A DNA stretch of 64,000 bases from Zhouia spongiae (lineage in GTDB: Bacteria; Bacteroidota; Bacteroidia; Flavobacteriales; Flavobacteriaceae): contig NZ_CP094326.1 of NCBI RefSeq assembly GCF_022760175.1, positions 2,716,804-2,780,803 of the forward strand. Direction: 5' to 3'. Below the pieces are notes generated by a model that was given only the letters and a program-made list of their open reading frames with translations, had not been told where the DNA came from and did not search any database. Both the position numbers and the translations under genes were made by a program. Below are positions 18,166-27,153 of this stretch, one piece after another; position 1 is the first letter of the stretch; the number at the start of each line of letters is the position of its first letter.

Positions 18166-21100
18166 ATGGAAGACCTTCTTAAAAAAACACTCTTCTCTAC
18201 TCGTTTAATGGCTGTTTTATTTGTAGTTTTTGCTGTAGCCATGGCCTTCGGAACTTTTATAGAGAGCTGGTATAGTACGGATACGGCCCGTATATGGATA
18301 TATAATGCCTGGTGGTTTGAAGCTATTATGGTATTTTTTGTAATAAATTTTATAGGAAATATTAAAAAGTACAAATTGCTTCAATGGGGTCAGTGGCCTG
18401 TTTTATTACTTCACTTATCATTTGTTGTAATTATTCTTGGAGCGTTTGTAACGCGTTATATAAGCTTCGAAGGAATGATGCCTGTAAGAGAAGGAGAAAC
18501 GGCAGATTATATCCTGACGCATAAAACATATCTTTCTGTAATGGTTGATGGAGAAATGGATGGAGAAATGCGTCGTAAAATGTTACAAGAGGAGGTTTTA
18601 ATAACATCTGAAGCAGAAAAGTCAAGCCTTCCGTGGAAGTCAGATTTTAACGGACAACCTTTTAAAGTTTCGTATGCAGGGTTTATAAAAGGTGCTGAAG
18701 AAGGACTTATTGAAGATGAGAACGGAGATACGTATCTTAAAATAGTAGAGTCAGGAGGGGGCGAACGCCACGATCATTATTTGAAAAAAGGGGAGGTTTC
18801 CAGTATACATAATGTACTTTTCGCTTATAACAAACCGACTGACGGAGCTATTAATATAAATATAACGGATACCCTGAGTACGATTAAGTCTCCTTTCGAA
18901 GGTGAATACATGCGTATGGCAGATCAGGCGAAAGGAATGTTGGTGAAGGATAGTTTGCAGGAATTGCAGATGCGTTCACTTTATTCGGCAGCGGGCATGC
19001 AGTTTGTTTTTCCTGAAGGACCTGTAAAAGGAAATTACGGGGTGGTGGAAGCGAAGGAGAAAAATCCGAATATGCAGGATGCTATTATTATCGATGTTAG
19101 TGTCGGAGAAGAAACCAGGCAGGTGAAGCTGTTGGGAGGCAGAGGTTTTATTAACGATCCGAAGACAATAAATCTGGGTGGACTCGAGTTTCATTTATCC
19201 TATGGGTCTATCCGCCATCAATTACCATTCAGTATTCAATTAAATGACTTTATAGCTCAAAAGTATCCGGGAACCGAAAAGGGATATGCTTCTTTTGAAA
19301 GCAAGGTTACCGTATTGGATGAACGTCCGTTCGATTATCACATATACATGAATCATGTCTTGGATCATCGTGGCTACAGATTCTTTCAGGCTAACTTCGA
19401 TCCGGATGAAAAAGGCTCCGTATTTTCAGTAAATCACGATTTCTGGGGCACCTGGATTACTTATATAGGGTATTTCTTGTTATACACAGGTTTAATGGGG
19501 ATTATGTTCTTTGGGAAAACAAGATTTAGGGAACTTGGGAAAAAACTGGAAAAGGTTAAGGCTAAAAAAGCTACCTTATCGGGTATTTTAGTTTTCTTTT
19601 TTGCACTCAATGCGTTTGCTCAGGATAATCATCAACATACTGATGATCACGCGCATACTAATGAGCAGCAACATTTGCATAATATGGTGCCTTCTGCTGC
19701 TCAGGTAGACTCAGTATTAAATGCAACTATCATTTCAAGAGAACATGCTGATAAATTCGGAGAACTGGTAATTCAGGATGACGGCGGACGTATGAAGCCT
19801 ATTAATACCTTTGCCGCCGAAATGTTCCGTAAACTTCATAAAAGTAATACTTTTAAAGGAATGGATCAGGACCAGGTAATGCTTTCCATGATGCAGAATC
19901 CATCCCTCTGGTACCATGTGAATTTTATATATGTTACGACAAAAAATGATAGTATTAATAAAATAATAGGGGTTCCTAAAGAGCAGGAATTTGTGAAGGC
20001 AACAGATTTTTTCGATCAAAAAGGAGGGTATAAGTTGGCTCCTTATCTTCAGGAAGCTTATGCTACAAATACACCCAATCAGTTTCAGAAAGCTTTTAAA
20101 GAATTTGATTTAAAACTGGGACTATTAAACAGGGCGTTAAGTGGTGAGATCATGAAGATTTTTCCGCTTACCGAAGACGAAAACAACAAATGGATTTCCA
20201 GAACAGAGTTTAATACAGGTCAGTTCAAGGTTCAGGATTCGCTTTATGCCAACTTTATTAATAATTCCATTCCGTATTATTTAATGATGTTGCGGCAGGC
20301 TAAAACCACCGGTGACTATGCCGAAGCTGATAAAATGCTAGAAGCATTTAAACAAAACCAAAAGAATTATGGTAGTGATGTATTGCCATCAGAGAATAAA
20401 ATAAAGACTGAAATCTTATATAATAAAATAAACATCTTTGAGAAGTTAATGATGTATTATCTTCTGGTAGGTTTGTTAATGTTTGTTTTAATTATTATAC
20501 AGATATTCAAAGAAGCCAGGTGGACTCACAAGTTTATTACAGGAGGTAAGTTTATATTGTTCGCTTTGTTTGTTCTGCAAACGGCAGGTTTGGCATTCAG
20601 GTGGTACATTAGTGGTCATGCTCCTTGGAGTGATGCATACGAAAGTGTGATCTATGTGGCCTGGGCTACCATGGGAATGGGCTTGCTATTTGCCCGTAAG
20701 AGTGATATGACGGTGGCAGCTACTGCCTTCGTAACAGCAATCGTATTATGGGGAGCTCATATGAACTGGCTCGATCCTTCAATAGCAAACCTGCAACCGG
20801 TACTTGATAGTTATTGGTTAATGATACACGTAGCTGTGATTGTAGGTAGCTACGGACCTTTTACGCTGGGAATGATTCTCGGGTTGGTAGCCTTATTTCT
20901 AATGATCTTCACCAACGATAAGAATAAGAAAAAAATGCAACTGGCTCTACAGGAAATAACCATTATAAACGAACTGGCCTTAACCGTAGGTTTGGTAATG
21001 TTGACCATAGGAAATTTTTTGGGTGGACAATGGGCTAATGAAAGCTGGGGACGCTACTGGGGTTGGGATCCAAAAGAAACATGGGCGCTAATCAGTATTA

Positions 21101-21387
21101 TGGTATACGCCTTTGTGATCCACATGCGACTTGTTCCAGGTTTAAGGGGGCGTTGGGCCTTTAATTTTGCCAGTGTTGTGGCCTATGGTAGTATTATGAT
21201 GACTTATTTCGGGGTGAATTTCTATCTGGTAGGGCTTCACAGCTATGCTAGTGGTGATAAAGTAATAACGCCTACATTTGTGTATTATTCAGTGGCTTTC
21301 GTAGGATTAATAGGGGCGATCAGCTACTGGAGAGCCAAAAAATATTATAAAAACGGGAACGGAGTAAAGAAATCTAAATTAAAATAA
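18166..21387 (+). CDS. Fused ResB-CcsA cytochrome c synthase (CcsBA)
   Basis: System II cytochrome c maturation protein that carries heme across the inner membrane and attaches it to apocytochromes. The 1073-residue chain joins ResB/CcsB (about 1-470, with helices near residues 12, 45, 72 and 432) to a CcsA half (about 760-1070). The heme-handling tryptophan-rich motif is SWGRYWGWDPKETWALIS near residue 970, and external histidines occur in the CcsA helices. Between the halves, just after a signal-like FFALNAFAQ, lies a histidine-rich stretch (about 487-505: NHQHTDDHAHTNEQQHLH). Fusions of this type are usual in Bacteroidota. Monocistronic. Confidence 0.93.
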   Translation: MEDLLKKTLFSTRLMAVLFVVFAVAMAFGTFIESWYSTDTARIWIYNAWWFEAIMVFFVINFIGNIKKYKLLQWGQWPVLLLHLSFVVIILGAFVTRYISFEGMMPVREGETADYILTHKTYLSVMVDGEMDGEMRRKMLQEEVLITSEAEKSSLPWKSDFNGQPFKVSYAGFIKGAEEGLIEDENGDTYLKIVESGGGERHDHYLKKGEVSSIHNVLFAYNKPTDGAININITDTLSTIKSPFEGEYMRMADQAKGMLVKDSLQELQMRSLYSAAGMQFVFPEGPVKGNYGVVEAKEKNPNMQDAIIIDVSVGEETRQVKLLGGRGFINDPKTINLGGLEFHLSYGSIRHQLPFSIQLNDFIAQKYPGTEKGYASFESKVTVLDERPFDYHIYMNHVLDHRGYRFFQANFDPDEKGSVFSVNHDFWGTWITYIGYFLLYTGLMGIMFFGKTRFRELGKKLEKVKAKKATLSGILVFFFALNAFAQDNHQHTDDHAHTNEQQHLHNMVPSAAQVDSVLNATIISREHADKFGELVIQDDGGRMKPINTFAAEMFRKLHKSNTFKGMDQDQVMLSMMQNPSLWYHVNFIYVTTKNDSINKIIGVPKEQEFVKATDFFDQKGGYKLAPYLQEAYATNTPNQFQKAFKEFDLKLGLLNRALSGEIMKIFPLTEDENNKWISRTEFNTGQFKVQDSLYANFINNSIPYYLMMLRQAKTTGDYAEADKMLEAFKQNQKNYGSDVLPSENKIKTEILYNKINIFEKLMMYYLLVGLLMFVLIIIQIFKEARWTHKFITGGKFILFALFVLQTAGLAFRWYISGHAPWSDAYESVIYVAWATMGMGLLFARKSDMTVAATAFVTAIVLWGAHMNWLDPSIANLQPVLDSYWLMIHVAVIVGSYGPFTLGMILGLVALFLMIFTNDKNKKKMQLALQEITIINELALTVGLVMLTIGNFLGGQWANESWGRYWGWDPKETWALISIMVYAFVIHMRLVPGLRGRWAFNFASVVAYGSIMMTYFGVNFYLVGLHSYASGDKVITPTFVYYSVAFVGLIGAISYWRAKKYYKNGNGVKKSKLK

Positions 21388-21613
21388 CGGTATTTAATGT
21401 GTAAGAGGTGCTGCCTCTGAAGTGAATTAAGAGGGGATGTTGTGAGGTAGATTCCTTCGATGATCGCATTAGTATGGCATTTTATATTTGCGGGAAGTTT
21501 AATCGTATTGAATTTCTGAAAACCCGGAAGGAAAGATGAACTGTTTCGATTTTTAGACTTCATGGCATATCAGTCGGTTCGATACAGCTTTATTTGCATG
21601 TATATAAAAACTC

Positions 21614-23584
21614 CTATCGTACCGGAATCTTTAAAATAACCTGGGTTCCTGAAGGGGTATTGTTCTTGTATAAATCTATGATATTCAAACTATGCATATT
21701 GGCGAAGTTTTTTGAGAAGTTGGCTAAACGCTCTCTGGTCAGTGCAATTCCAATAGACTTGGTTTGAGTATTTTTTTTCTCGGTTTCAATTTTCATGGTT
21801 CGTTCACGGCCAATCCCATTATCTAAGATACTGATCTCCACAAAGTCATTGGAGTCTTTATGTACACTCAGTTTTAACGATTTGTCCCCTTCTTTGGCTG
21901 ATAATCCGTGCCATAAAGCATTTTCAATAAAAGGTTGCAAGGTAAGTGAGGGTATTTTAATGCTGTCGAGATTCAAAGAGTCGTCAATTTCCACCTGATA
22001 GTCTATTTCATTGCACAGACGGATATTCTCAATATTCACATATAGCTGCATGGTCTTTAGTTCATCAGCTAAGGATATCTCTTTCTCCATAGAGGTCGAT
22101 AAAATGGTTCGGATAAGTTTAGAGAACTGGTCGAGGTAAGCAACAGCGCTCTTCTTGTCGTTTTTTAACATGTATAGCTTTATAGAGAGCAGTGAATTGA
22201 ATATGAAGTGCGGATTCATCTGCAGACGCAATAATTTTTGTTCCATACTCAGAAACCGTTTCTCACCTGCAAGCTTTTTTTGCCTGTAGAGAATGATCAA
22301 AAAGGCAATGGTTAACAGCGAAAACATAATAATGAACATAAATATTTTGTTTCGCTGTTCGAGTTGAATGTTTACAATTTCATTTTCTTTTTCAAGAAGC
22401 TCGATCTGTGCTTTCTTTTTTTCAACATCGTATTTGGTAAGCAGGTCGAACATATAGCGTTGGTTGCTTTCGTTCAGGAATTGTTCTTCCTTGGCCTGGT
22501 ACAGGCGGTTGTATTTTAATGCTTCTTTATAATCGTTTTGAGATGCATATAGATTAGACAAGTGTTTGTAAGCTTCAGCTTCGAATGATTGTAAGTTGTT
22601 TTCCTTCGATATTTTTAAGCCTTCATTTAAATGTTCTAATGCAACTGCATAATGCTCGAGTTCAGTATTTGCCCATCCGGTGCTGACATGAGCCATTGCT
22701 ATATAATATTTATCGCCAATAGCTTCTGATGTTTTTAATGTCGGTCTTATTAACTCCAGCGCTTTTTGATAGCTGCCTTGCTTCAGGTATACTTGAGCAA
22801 TGCTATTATTGCAGATAACTTTTCCTAAATCTGAATTTATTTCCTCGTTATAAGCCAGCGACTTTTTGTAATAGGTTAAAGCCTGGTCAAAAATCCCCCT
22901 GGCTTCATATGTGTAGCCTATATTGTGGTAATTAATGGCTAAACCTAGTTTACTATGGATAAATTCTTCCAGTGAAAGTGCTTTTCTGAAGTATTCTTCG
23001 GCACTTTCATATTGCTTTAACGTTAGGTAGATATTACCTATACTGTTGTATGAAATGGTAATAGATTTGGTAATATATTCACTTTTTAACGGACTGTTTT
23101 CAGCAATACTGAGCGCCATCTGGTGTCTGTCAAGAGCCATCCGTACCTGATCCATCCTTCTGTAAACCACCCCAAGCATGTTTAAGGAAGATGCTTTCAA
23201 TTCGTCATTATCAATTTTGCCTGCCATCTCAAAACTCTTATTATGCAGATGAATGGCTCTTTGATATTCAGATTTATCCCTGAAATAAATTCCCAACAGG
23301 TTATTGGCAAATGACTGTCCTTCGATATAGTTTTCCTGTTCTGATTTTAATAATAGCGTCTGGATTTTGGTCGTATCTCTTCGATACCTCATGATGTACT
23401 TTGAGATAGAGTCTGTCGAAGAGAACTTCTTTCTTAATACATATGACAGGTCGGTTTGAAAGCTGTGTTCCTGTGCTTTTACACAAAAAGAAACTATTAA
23501 CCCAAAAATTACGGTCAATAGAATTTTTAATGTAAACCTTTCCCGGTTCAATGTTCCAGAGTTGTGTATTTGATTAATAAGCAC
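21614..23584 (-). CDS. TPR sensor histidine kinase, LytS/His_kinase family
   Basis: Membrane sensor kinase of 656 residues. An N-terminal signal or anchor (ILLTVIFGLIVSFCVKA) is followed by about seven tetratricopeptide repeats (roughly 90-370; for example YHNIGYTYEARGIFDQALTY). A coiled coil then leads to one transmembrane helix (about 408-428, FMFIIMFSLLTIAFLIILY). The His_kinase phosphoacceptor region reads MNPHFIFNSLLSIKLYML and the ATP-binding part has LQPFIENALWHGL and ISILDNGIGRERT. These kinases normally sit next to a LytTR response regulator; here the neighbours are ccsBA and an MFS gene, so the partner must be elsewhere. Ligand unknown. Confidence 0.9.
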   Translation of the reverse strand: MLINQIHNSGTLNRERFTLKILLTVIFGLIVSFCVKAQEHSFQTDLSYVLRKKFSSTDSISKYIMRYRRDTTKIQTLLLKSEQENYIEGQSFANNLLGIYFRDKSEYQRAIHLHNKSFEMAGKIDNDELKASSLNMLGVVYRRMDQVRMALDRHQMALSIAENSPLKSEYITKSITISYNSIGNIYLTLKQYESAEEYFRKALSLEEFIHSKLGLAINYHNIGYTYEARGIFDQALTYYKKSLAYNEEINSDLGKVICNNSIAQVYLKQGSYQKALELIRPTLKTSEAIGDKYYIAMAHVSTGWANTELEHYAVALEHLNEGLKISKENNLQSFEAEAYKHLSNLYASQNDYKEALKYNRLYQAKEEQFLNESNQRYMFDLLTKYDVEKKKAQIELLEKENEIVNIQLEQRNKIFMFIIMFSLLTIAFLIILYRQKKLAGEKRFLSMEQKLLRLQMNPHFIFNSLLSIKLYMLKNDKKSAVAYLDQFSKLIRTILSTSMEKEISLADELKTMQLYVNIENIRLCNEIDYQVEIDDSLNLDSIKIPSLTLQPFIENALWHGLSAKEGDKSLKLSVHKDSNDFVEISILDNGIGRERTMKIETEKKNTQTKSIGIALTRERLANFSKNFANMHSLNIIDLYKNNTPSGTQVILKIPVR

Positions 23585-23850
23585 TTTACAGTAAGAAATA
23601 AACTTGATTAAAAATTATAATATATTTTGAAAAAGACAAGCAAAGATCGTTAAAAAGGGGGAAAATCCTATATTTTGAGTGTTTGAGGAACAGGATTTTA
23701 ATTCTTTACCCGATAGCAGGGATTTAATTCTGGCACGAATATCGGGAGCTCAGACGCTTGTCCCTGTGAAAGAGGCGATATATTACAGGGACTGTAAAGA
23801 TATCTGGTCAGGTGTGAAAAGTATGGAATTGTGCCGTTGAAAATATACTT

Positions 23851-25008
23851 TTATGTCTTCGAAGGTGTTTTTAAGATGTGCTTCCCCGTGGTACTTAAAA
23901 CAGCTATGAAGGCCCCTACAATGGCGATAAGCATAAAAGAAACCCTTAGGTTGAACTGTTCTGCAACGAAACCGATAAGGGGAGGACCGAACAGAAAACC
24001 GAAATAAGCTATGGTTGAAACCATGGCTAATGCTATTCCCGGACTGTATGACTCAGATCGTCCTGCCATTGAAAATGCGAGCGGGATAACCGAAGATGTT
24101 CCTGCACCAACTAATAAAAAACCTACCGTTGCAAAAATAATAGAAGGAAACAGGACGGAAATCAGCAACCCTGTGAATATAAGGGCACCACTGAACTGAA
24201 GCAATATGATGGCTCCATAACGTTGTGTAAAATGATCTGCTATAAATCTTCCTGTAGCCATAGTGCTCATAAATGCAATATATCCCAGTGTCATAAGACT
24301 GGCATCTGCATGTACTATTTTGTCAAAATACACACCGCTCCAATCGAACATACAACCTTCACACATCATTCCGCAAAAAGCTATAATACCGACTCTTAAT
24401 AAAAGACGATCAGGTTTTTTTAAAACCATGCTGCTATCGGTCGATTTATTGACATCTTCTGAAAGCATATTGCCATAAGCGAATACGATTATAAAAAAAC
24501 ACAGTATGCCAATAATAAGAAAATGAAGAAAAGGAGATATTTTTAGATCAATCATGGCAGCACCGATAACCCCGCCGACAAAACCGGCAAGACTCCACAA
24601 TCCGTGGAAAGAGGCCATAATGGTTTTTCCATAACAAAATTCTACACCAATGGCCTGGGTGTTAACAGCAATGTTTGTGAGGTTGCCAACCAGACCGAAC
24701 AGGATTACAGCACCAATAAGCGTTATTATAGAATCAGCCATGCCCAATAAGGGCAGGAACAAGGCATATAAAATAGCGGAAAAGACAACCACCTTCTTAC
24801 TGCCAAATTTATGTACCATCCAACCGGCTAAAGGTAAAGCCACCAAAGAACCGGCAGGCAGGCCCAACAGTACGCCACCAAGCTGACCTTCATTGAGGCC
24901 AAGTGCATTTTTAATATCCGGAATCCTGCTGGCCCAGCTGGCAAAACAAATCCCGCTTAAAAAGAACATAGCACTGACCGCTACCCTTTTTTTTAAATTT
25001 GAATTCAT
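23851..25008 (-). CDS. MFS transporter
   Basis: Twelve-helix major facilitator of 385 residues. The N-terminus (SAMFFLSGICFASWASRIPD) and the loop GWMVHKFGSKKVV resemble the YbjJ/fucose-permease-like branch of MFS proteins. A proline/glycine-rich central helix (SLAGFVGGVIGAAM) is present. It is a single gene with 266 bases to the sensor kinase downstream and a long intergenic region upstream. Substrate cannot be assigned. Confidence 0.85.
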   Translation of the reverse strand: MNSNLKKRVAVSAMFFLSGICFASWASRIPDIKNALGLNEGQLGGVLLGLPAGSLVALPLAGWMVHKFGSKKVVVFSAILYALFLPLLGMADSIITLIGAVILFGLVGNLTNIAVNTQAIGVEFCYGKTIMASFHGLWSLAGFVGGVIGAAMIDLKISPFLHFLIIGILCFFIIVFAYGNMLSEDVNKSTDSSMVLKKPDRLLLRVGIIAFCGMMCEGCMFDWSGVYFDKIVHADASLMTLGYIAFMSTMATGRFIADHFTQRYGAIILLQFSGALIFTGLLISVLFPSIIFATVGFLLVGAGTSSVIPLAFSMAGRSESYSPGIALAMVSTIAYFGFLFGPPLIGFVAEQFNLRVSFMLIAIVGAFIAVLSTTGKHILKTPSKT

Positions 25009-25602
25009 GGCTTAAGAAACAAACTAGGTTCGTTGTATCGGCAAATTTTATTAAAAAAGTTGATGAGAAACAACTCCCGGCATCATAAAAATGAAAAGGA
25101 TAAAAAAACAGTTCCTATATCGATAATTATTAAAATTAATTATTTAAAAAATACAGAATATCCGTAATTACTCATAAAACTGCTCGTGAGCCTGAACTTG
25201 TTTTAGATCTTTGTAAAATGTTGATTTGCAAACAGCACAAGATACTGAAACAAGTTCAATATAACGAAAACAAGCTGTTGAGACTATAAGTGGATAATCA
25301 ATTAAAAAATAAGAACCAATAATGATTCCCTTCAAAAACAACAGCTATAGTCCGGAATCTCTTTATTTTTCAGGGATACCGAAAAAAGCATAAAAAGGTG
25401 TTGTCTTTTTGAAAAAAAGCAGCACCTTTGTCATATGATTCTGATAGCGATAATAGCAGACTGAAGTACCGGACACTTTCGGTACTGACCAATAACAACC
25501 GACGGGTGATAAAGAGTGCGGATTGGCCTTTTAACTTGGCATGATATTCCACGATATTCTTTCCCCAAATTAATTACTTTTATTTTTTAATCGCTTAATC
25601 TA
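25009..25602. other. 594-base divergent intergenic region with two hairpins
   Basis: Lies between the MFS gene (minus) and the MATE gene (plus). No convincing gene. Two stem-loops lie close together: AAAGGTGTTGTC paired with GCAGCACCTTT (about 25396-25432, with G-U pairs) and AGTACCG (25465-25471) with CGGTACT (25480-25486), loop 8. Short open stretches in this part carry no start codon or are broken by stops. A small RNA or decayed gene is possible; neither is shown. Confidence 0.4.
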
Positions 25603-27009
25603 ATGACATCGAGTAAATATAATATCAAAGAGATTTTTAACCTTTTTAAAGATGCTGTTTCAGGTAAAGAAATGGACTATACCCGGGGAAGCATCCGTAA
25701 GGCAATATTTATGCTTTCCATACCAATGATATTGGAAATGTGTATGGAATCGGTTTTTGCCTTAGTAGACATAGCTTATGTATCACGGGTAAGTACGAAT
25801 GCTGTTGCTACGGTCGGACTTACCGAATCGGTAATTACTTTAGTATATGCTGTAGCTGTCGGACTTAGTATGGCTGCGACGGCAGTTGTTGCACGTCGGA
25901 TCGGGGAAAAGGATAATGCAGGAGCGAATCAGGCAGCAGTTCAGATAATCTTATTGGGGAGTATCGTTGCCGTTGTGGTAAGTATTATAGGGATTTCTTT
26001 TCCCAAAGAAATTTTGGCTCTTATGGGAGGAGAAACCGATTTGATTGAAGAAGGCTACAGGTATACACAAATCTTGTTCGGAGGAAATATAACCATAGTA
26101 CTTTTGTTCCTGATTAATGCAATTTTTAGGGGGGCAGGGAATGCCTCTATGGCCATGTGGGCACTGGTACTGTCTAATGGTCTTAATATTATACTGGACC
26201 CCATTTTAATATTCGGGTTTGGCCCTGTTCCGGCATACGGTGTTGCCGGAGCAGCAATAGCGACCACAATCGGCCGTGGAACTGCAGTTATTTTTCAGTT
26301 ATTTGTATTGTTTTATGGAGCAACACGTATTAAGTTGGCCTATAGAGACCTGGTGGTCAGAACGAAGGTAATGCTGAACCTGATTAAAGTATCTCTGGGA
26401 GGAATCGGGCAATTCATAATAGGAACATCAAGCTGGATCTTCCTGATGCGGATTATTAGTGAGTTTGGTAGTGAAGTATTGGCAGGTTACACCATTTCCA
26501 TCCGGATTATGATGTTTACTATAATGCCCTCATGGGGTATGAGTAATGCCGCGGCAACCCTGGTCGGACAAAACCTGGGAGCGAATCAGCCGGACAGGGC
26601 AGAGGTTTCCGTATGGAAGACCAGTAAGTACAATGCTTATTTTATGATTCTGGTTTCGTTGCTGTATTTGTTTTTTGCAAATACCATAATCGGATGGTTT
26701 AGTGACGTGCCGGAAGTGGTAAAATACGGAGCCATGAGCTTACGGATAGTTGCTGCAGGCTATGTGCTATATGCCTACGGGATGACTATAACAAATGCTT
26801 TTAACGGAGCAGGGGATACCAGAACACCTACCATTATTAATTTTTTCTGTTTCTGGATGTTTCAGTTACCGTTCGCTTATATAGCAGCGCTTTCTTTTGA
26901 CTGGGGACCAAAAGGTGTTTTTTGGGGAATTATGCTTGCCGAATCGCTGATAGCCCTGGTTGCGATCTATTGGTTTAAAAAAGGTAAATGGAAGCTGGTA
27001 AAAGTTTAA
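25603..27009 (+). CDS. MATE family efflux transporter
   Basis: Multidrug and toxic compound extrusion protein of 468 residues with twelve predicted helices. Typical segments: IRKAIFMLSIPMILEMCMES at the N-terminal helix, GLSMAATAVVARRIGEKD after helix 2 and MSNAAATLVGQNLGANQPDR in the second half, both matching the MATE repeat. Cation-coupled drug or metabolite export at the inner membrane. Single gene with a clear terminator after it. Confidence 0.93.
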   Translation: MTSSKYNIKEIFNLFKDAVSGKEMDYTRGSIRKAIFMLSIPMILEMCMESVFALVDIAYVSRVSTNAVATVGLTESVITLVYAVAVGLSMAATAVVARRIGEKDNAGANQAAVQIILLGSIVAVVVSIIGISFPKEILALMGGETDLIEEGYRYTQILFGGNITIVLLFLINAIFRGAGNASMAMWALVLSNGLNIILDPILIFGFGPVPAYGVAGAAIATTIGRGTAVIFQLFVLFYGATRIKLAYRDLVVRTKVMLNLIKVSLGGIGQFIIGTSSWIFLMRIISEFGSEVLAGYTISIRIMMFTIMPSWGMSNAAATLVGQNLGANQPDRAEVSVWKTSKYNAYFMILVSLLYLFFANTIIGWFSDVPEVVKYGAMSLRIVAAGYVLYAYGMTITNAFNGAGDTRTPTIINFFCFWMFQLPFAYIAALSFDWGPKGVFWGIMLAESLIALVAIYWFKKGKWKLVKV

Positions 27010-27030
27010 CCTGGTTCTTGACTGGTACAG

Positions 27031-27066
27031 AAACCGAGACTCTTGAGATAAAGAGTCTCGGTTTTT
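27031..27066 (+). terminator. Intrinsic terminator after the MATE gene
   Basis: Perfect stem AAACCGAGACTCTT (27031-27044) with AAGAGTCTCGGTTT (27051-27064), 6-base loop, then further T residues. Works mainly on the plus strand. Confidence 0.88.
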
Positions 27067-27153
27067 AAATTATAGTTATAATAAAATACGGAATTGTTGT
27101 TATGTATGATTTTTAAGGTATAAAGGCGTTTATGATCAATAATTCCGGATAAT

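Noticed and set aside
25370-25552. 60-codon minus-strand ORF in the MFS-MATE gap
   Set aside because: No motif, no promoter and it runs through both stem-loops.
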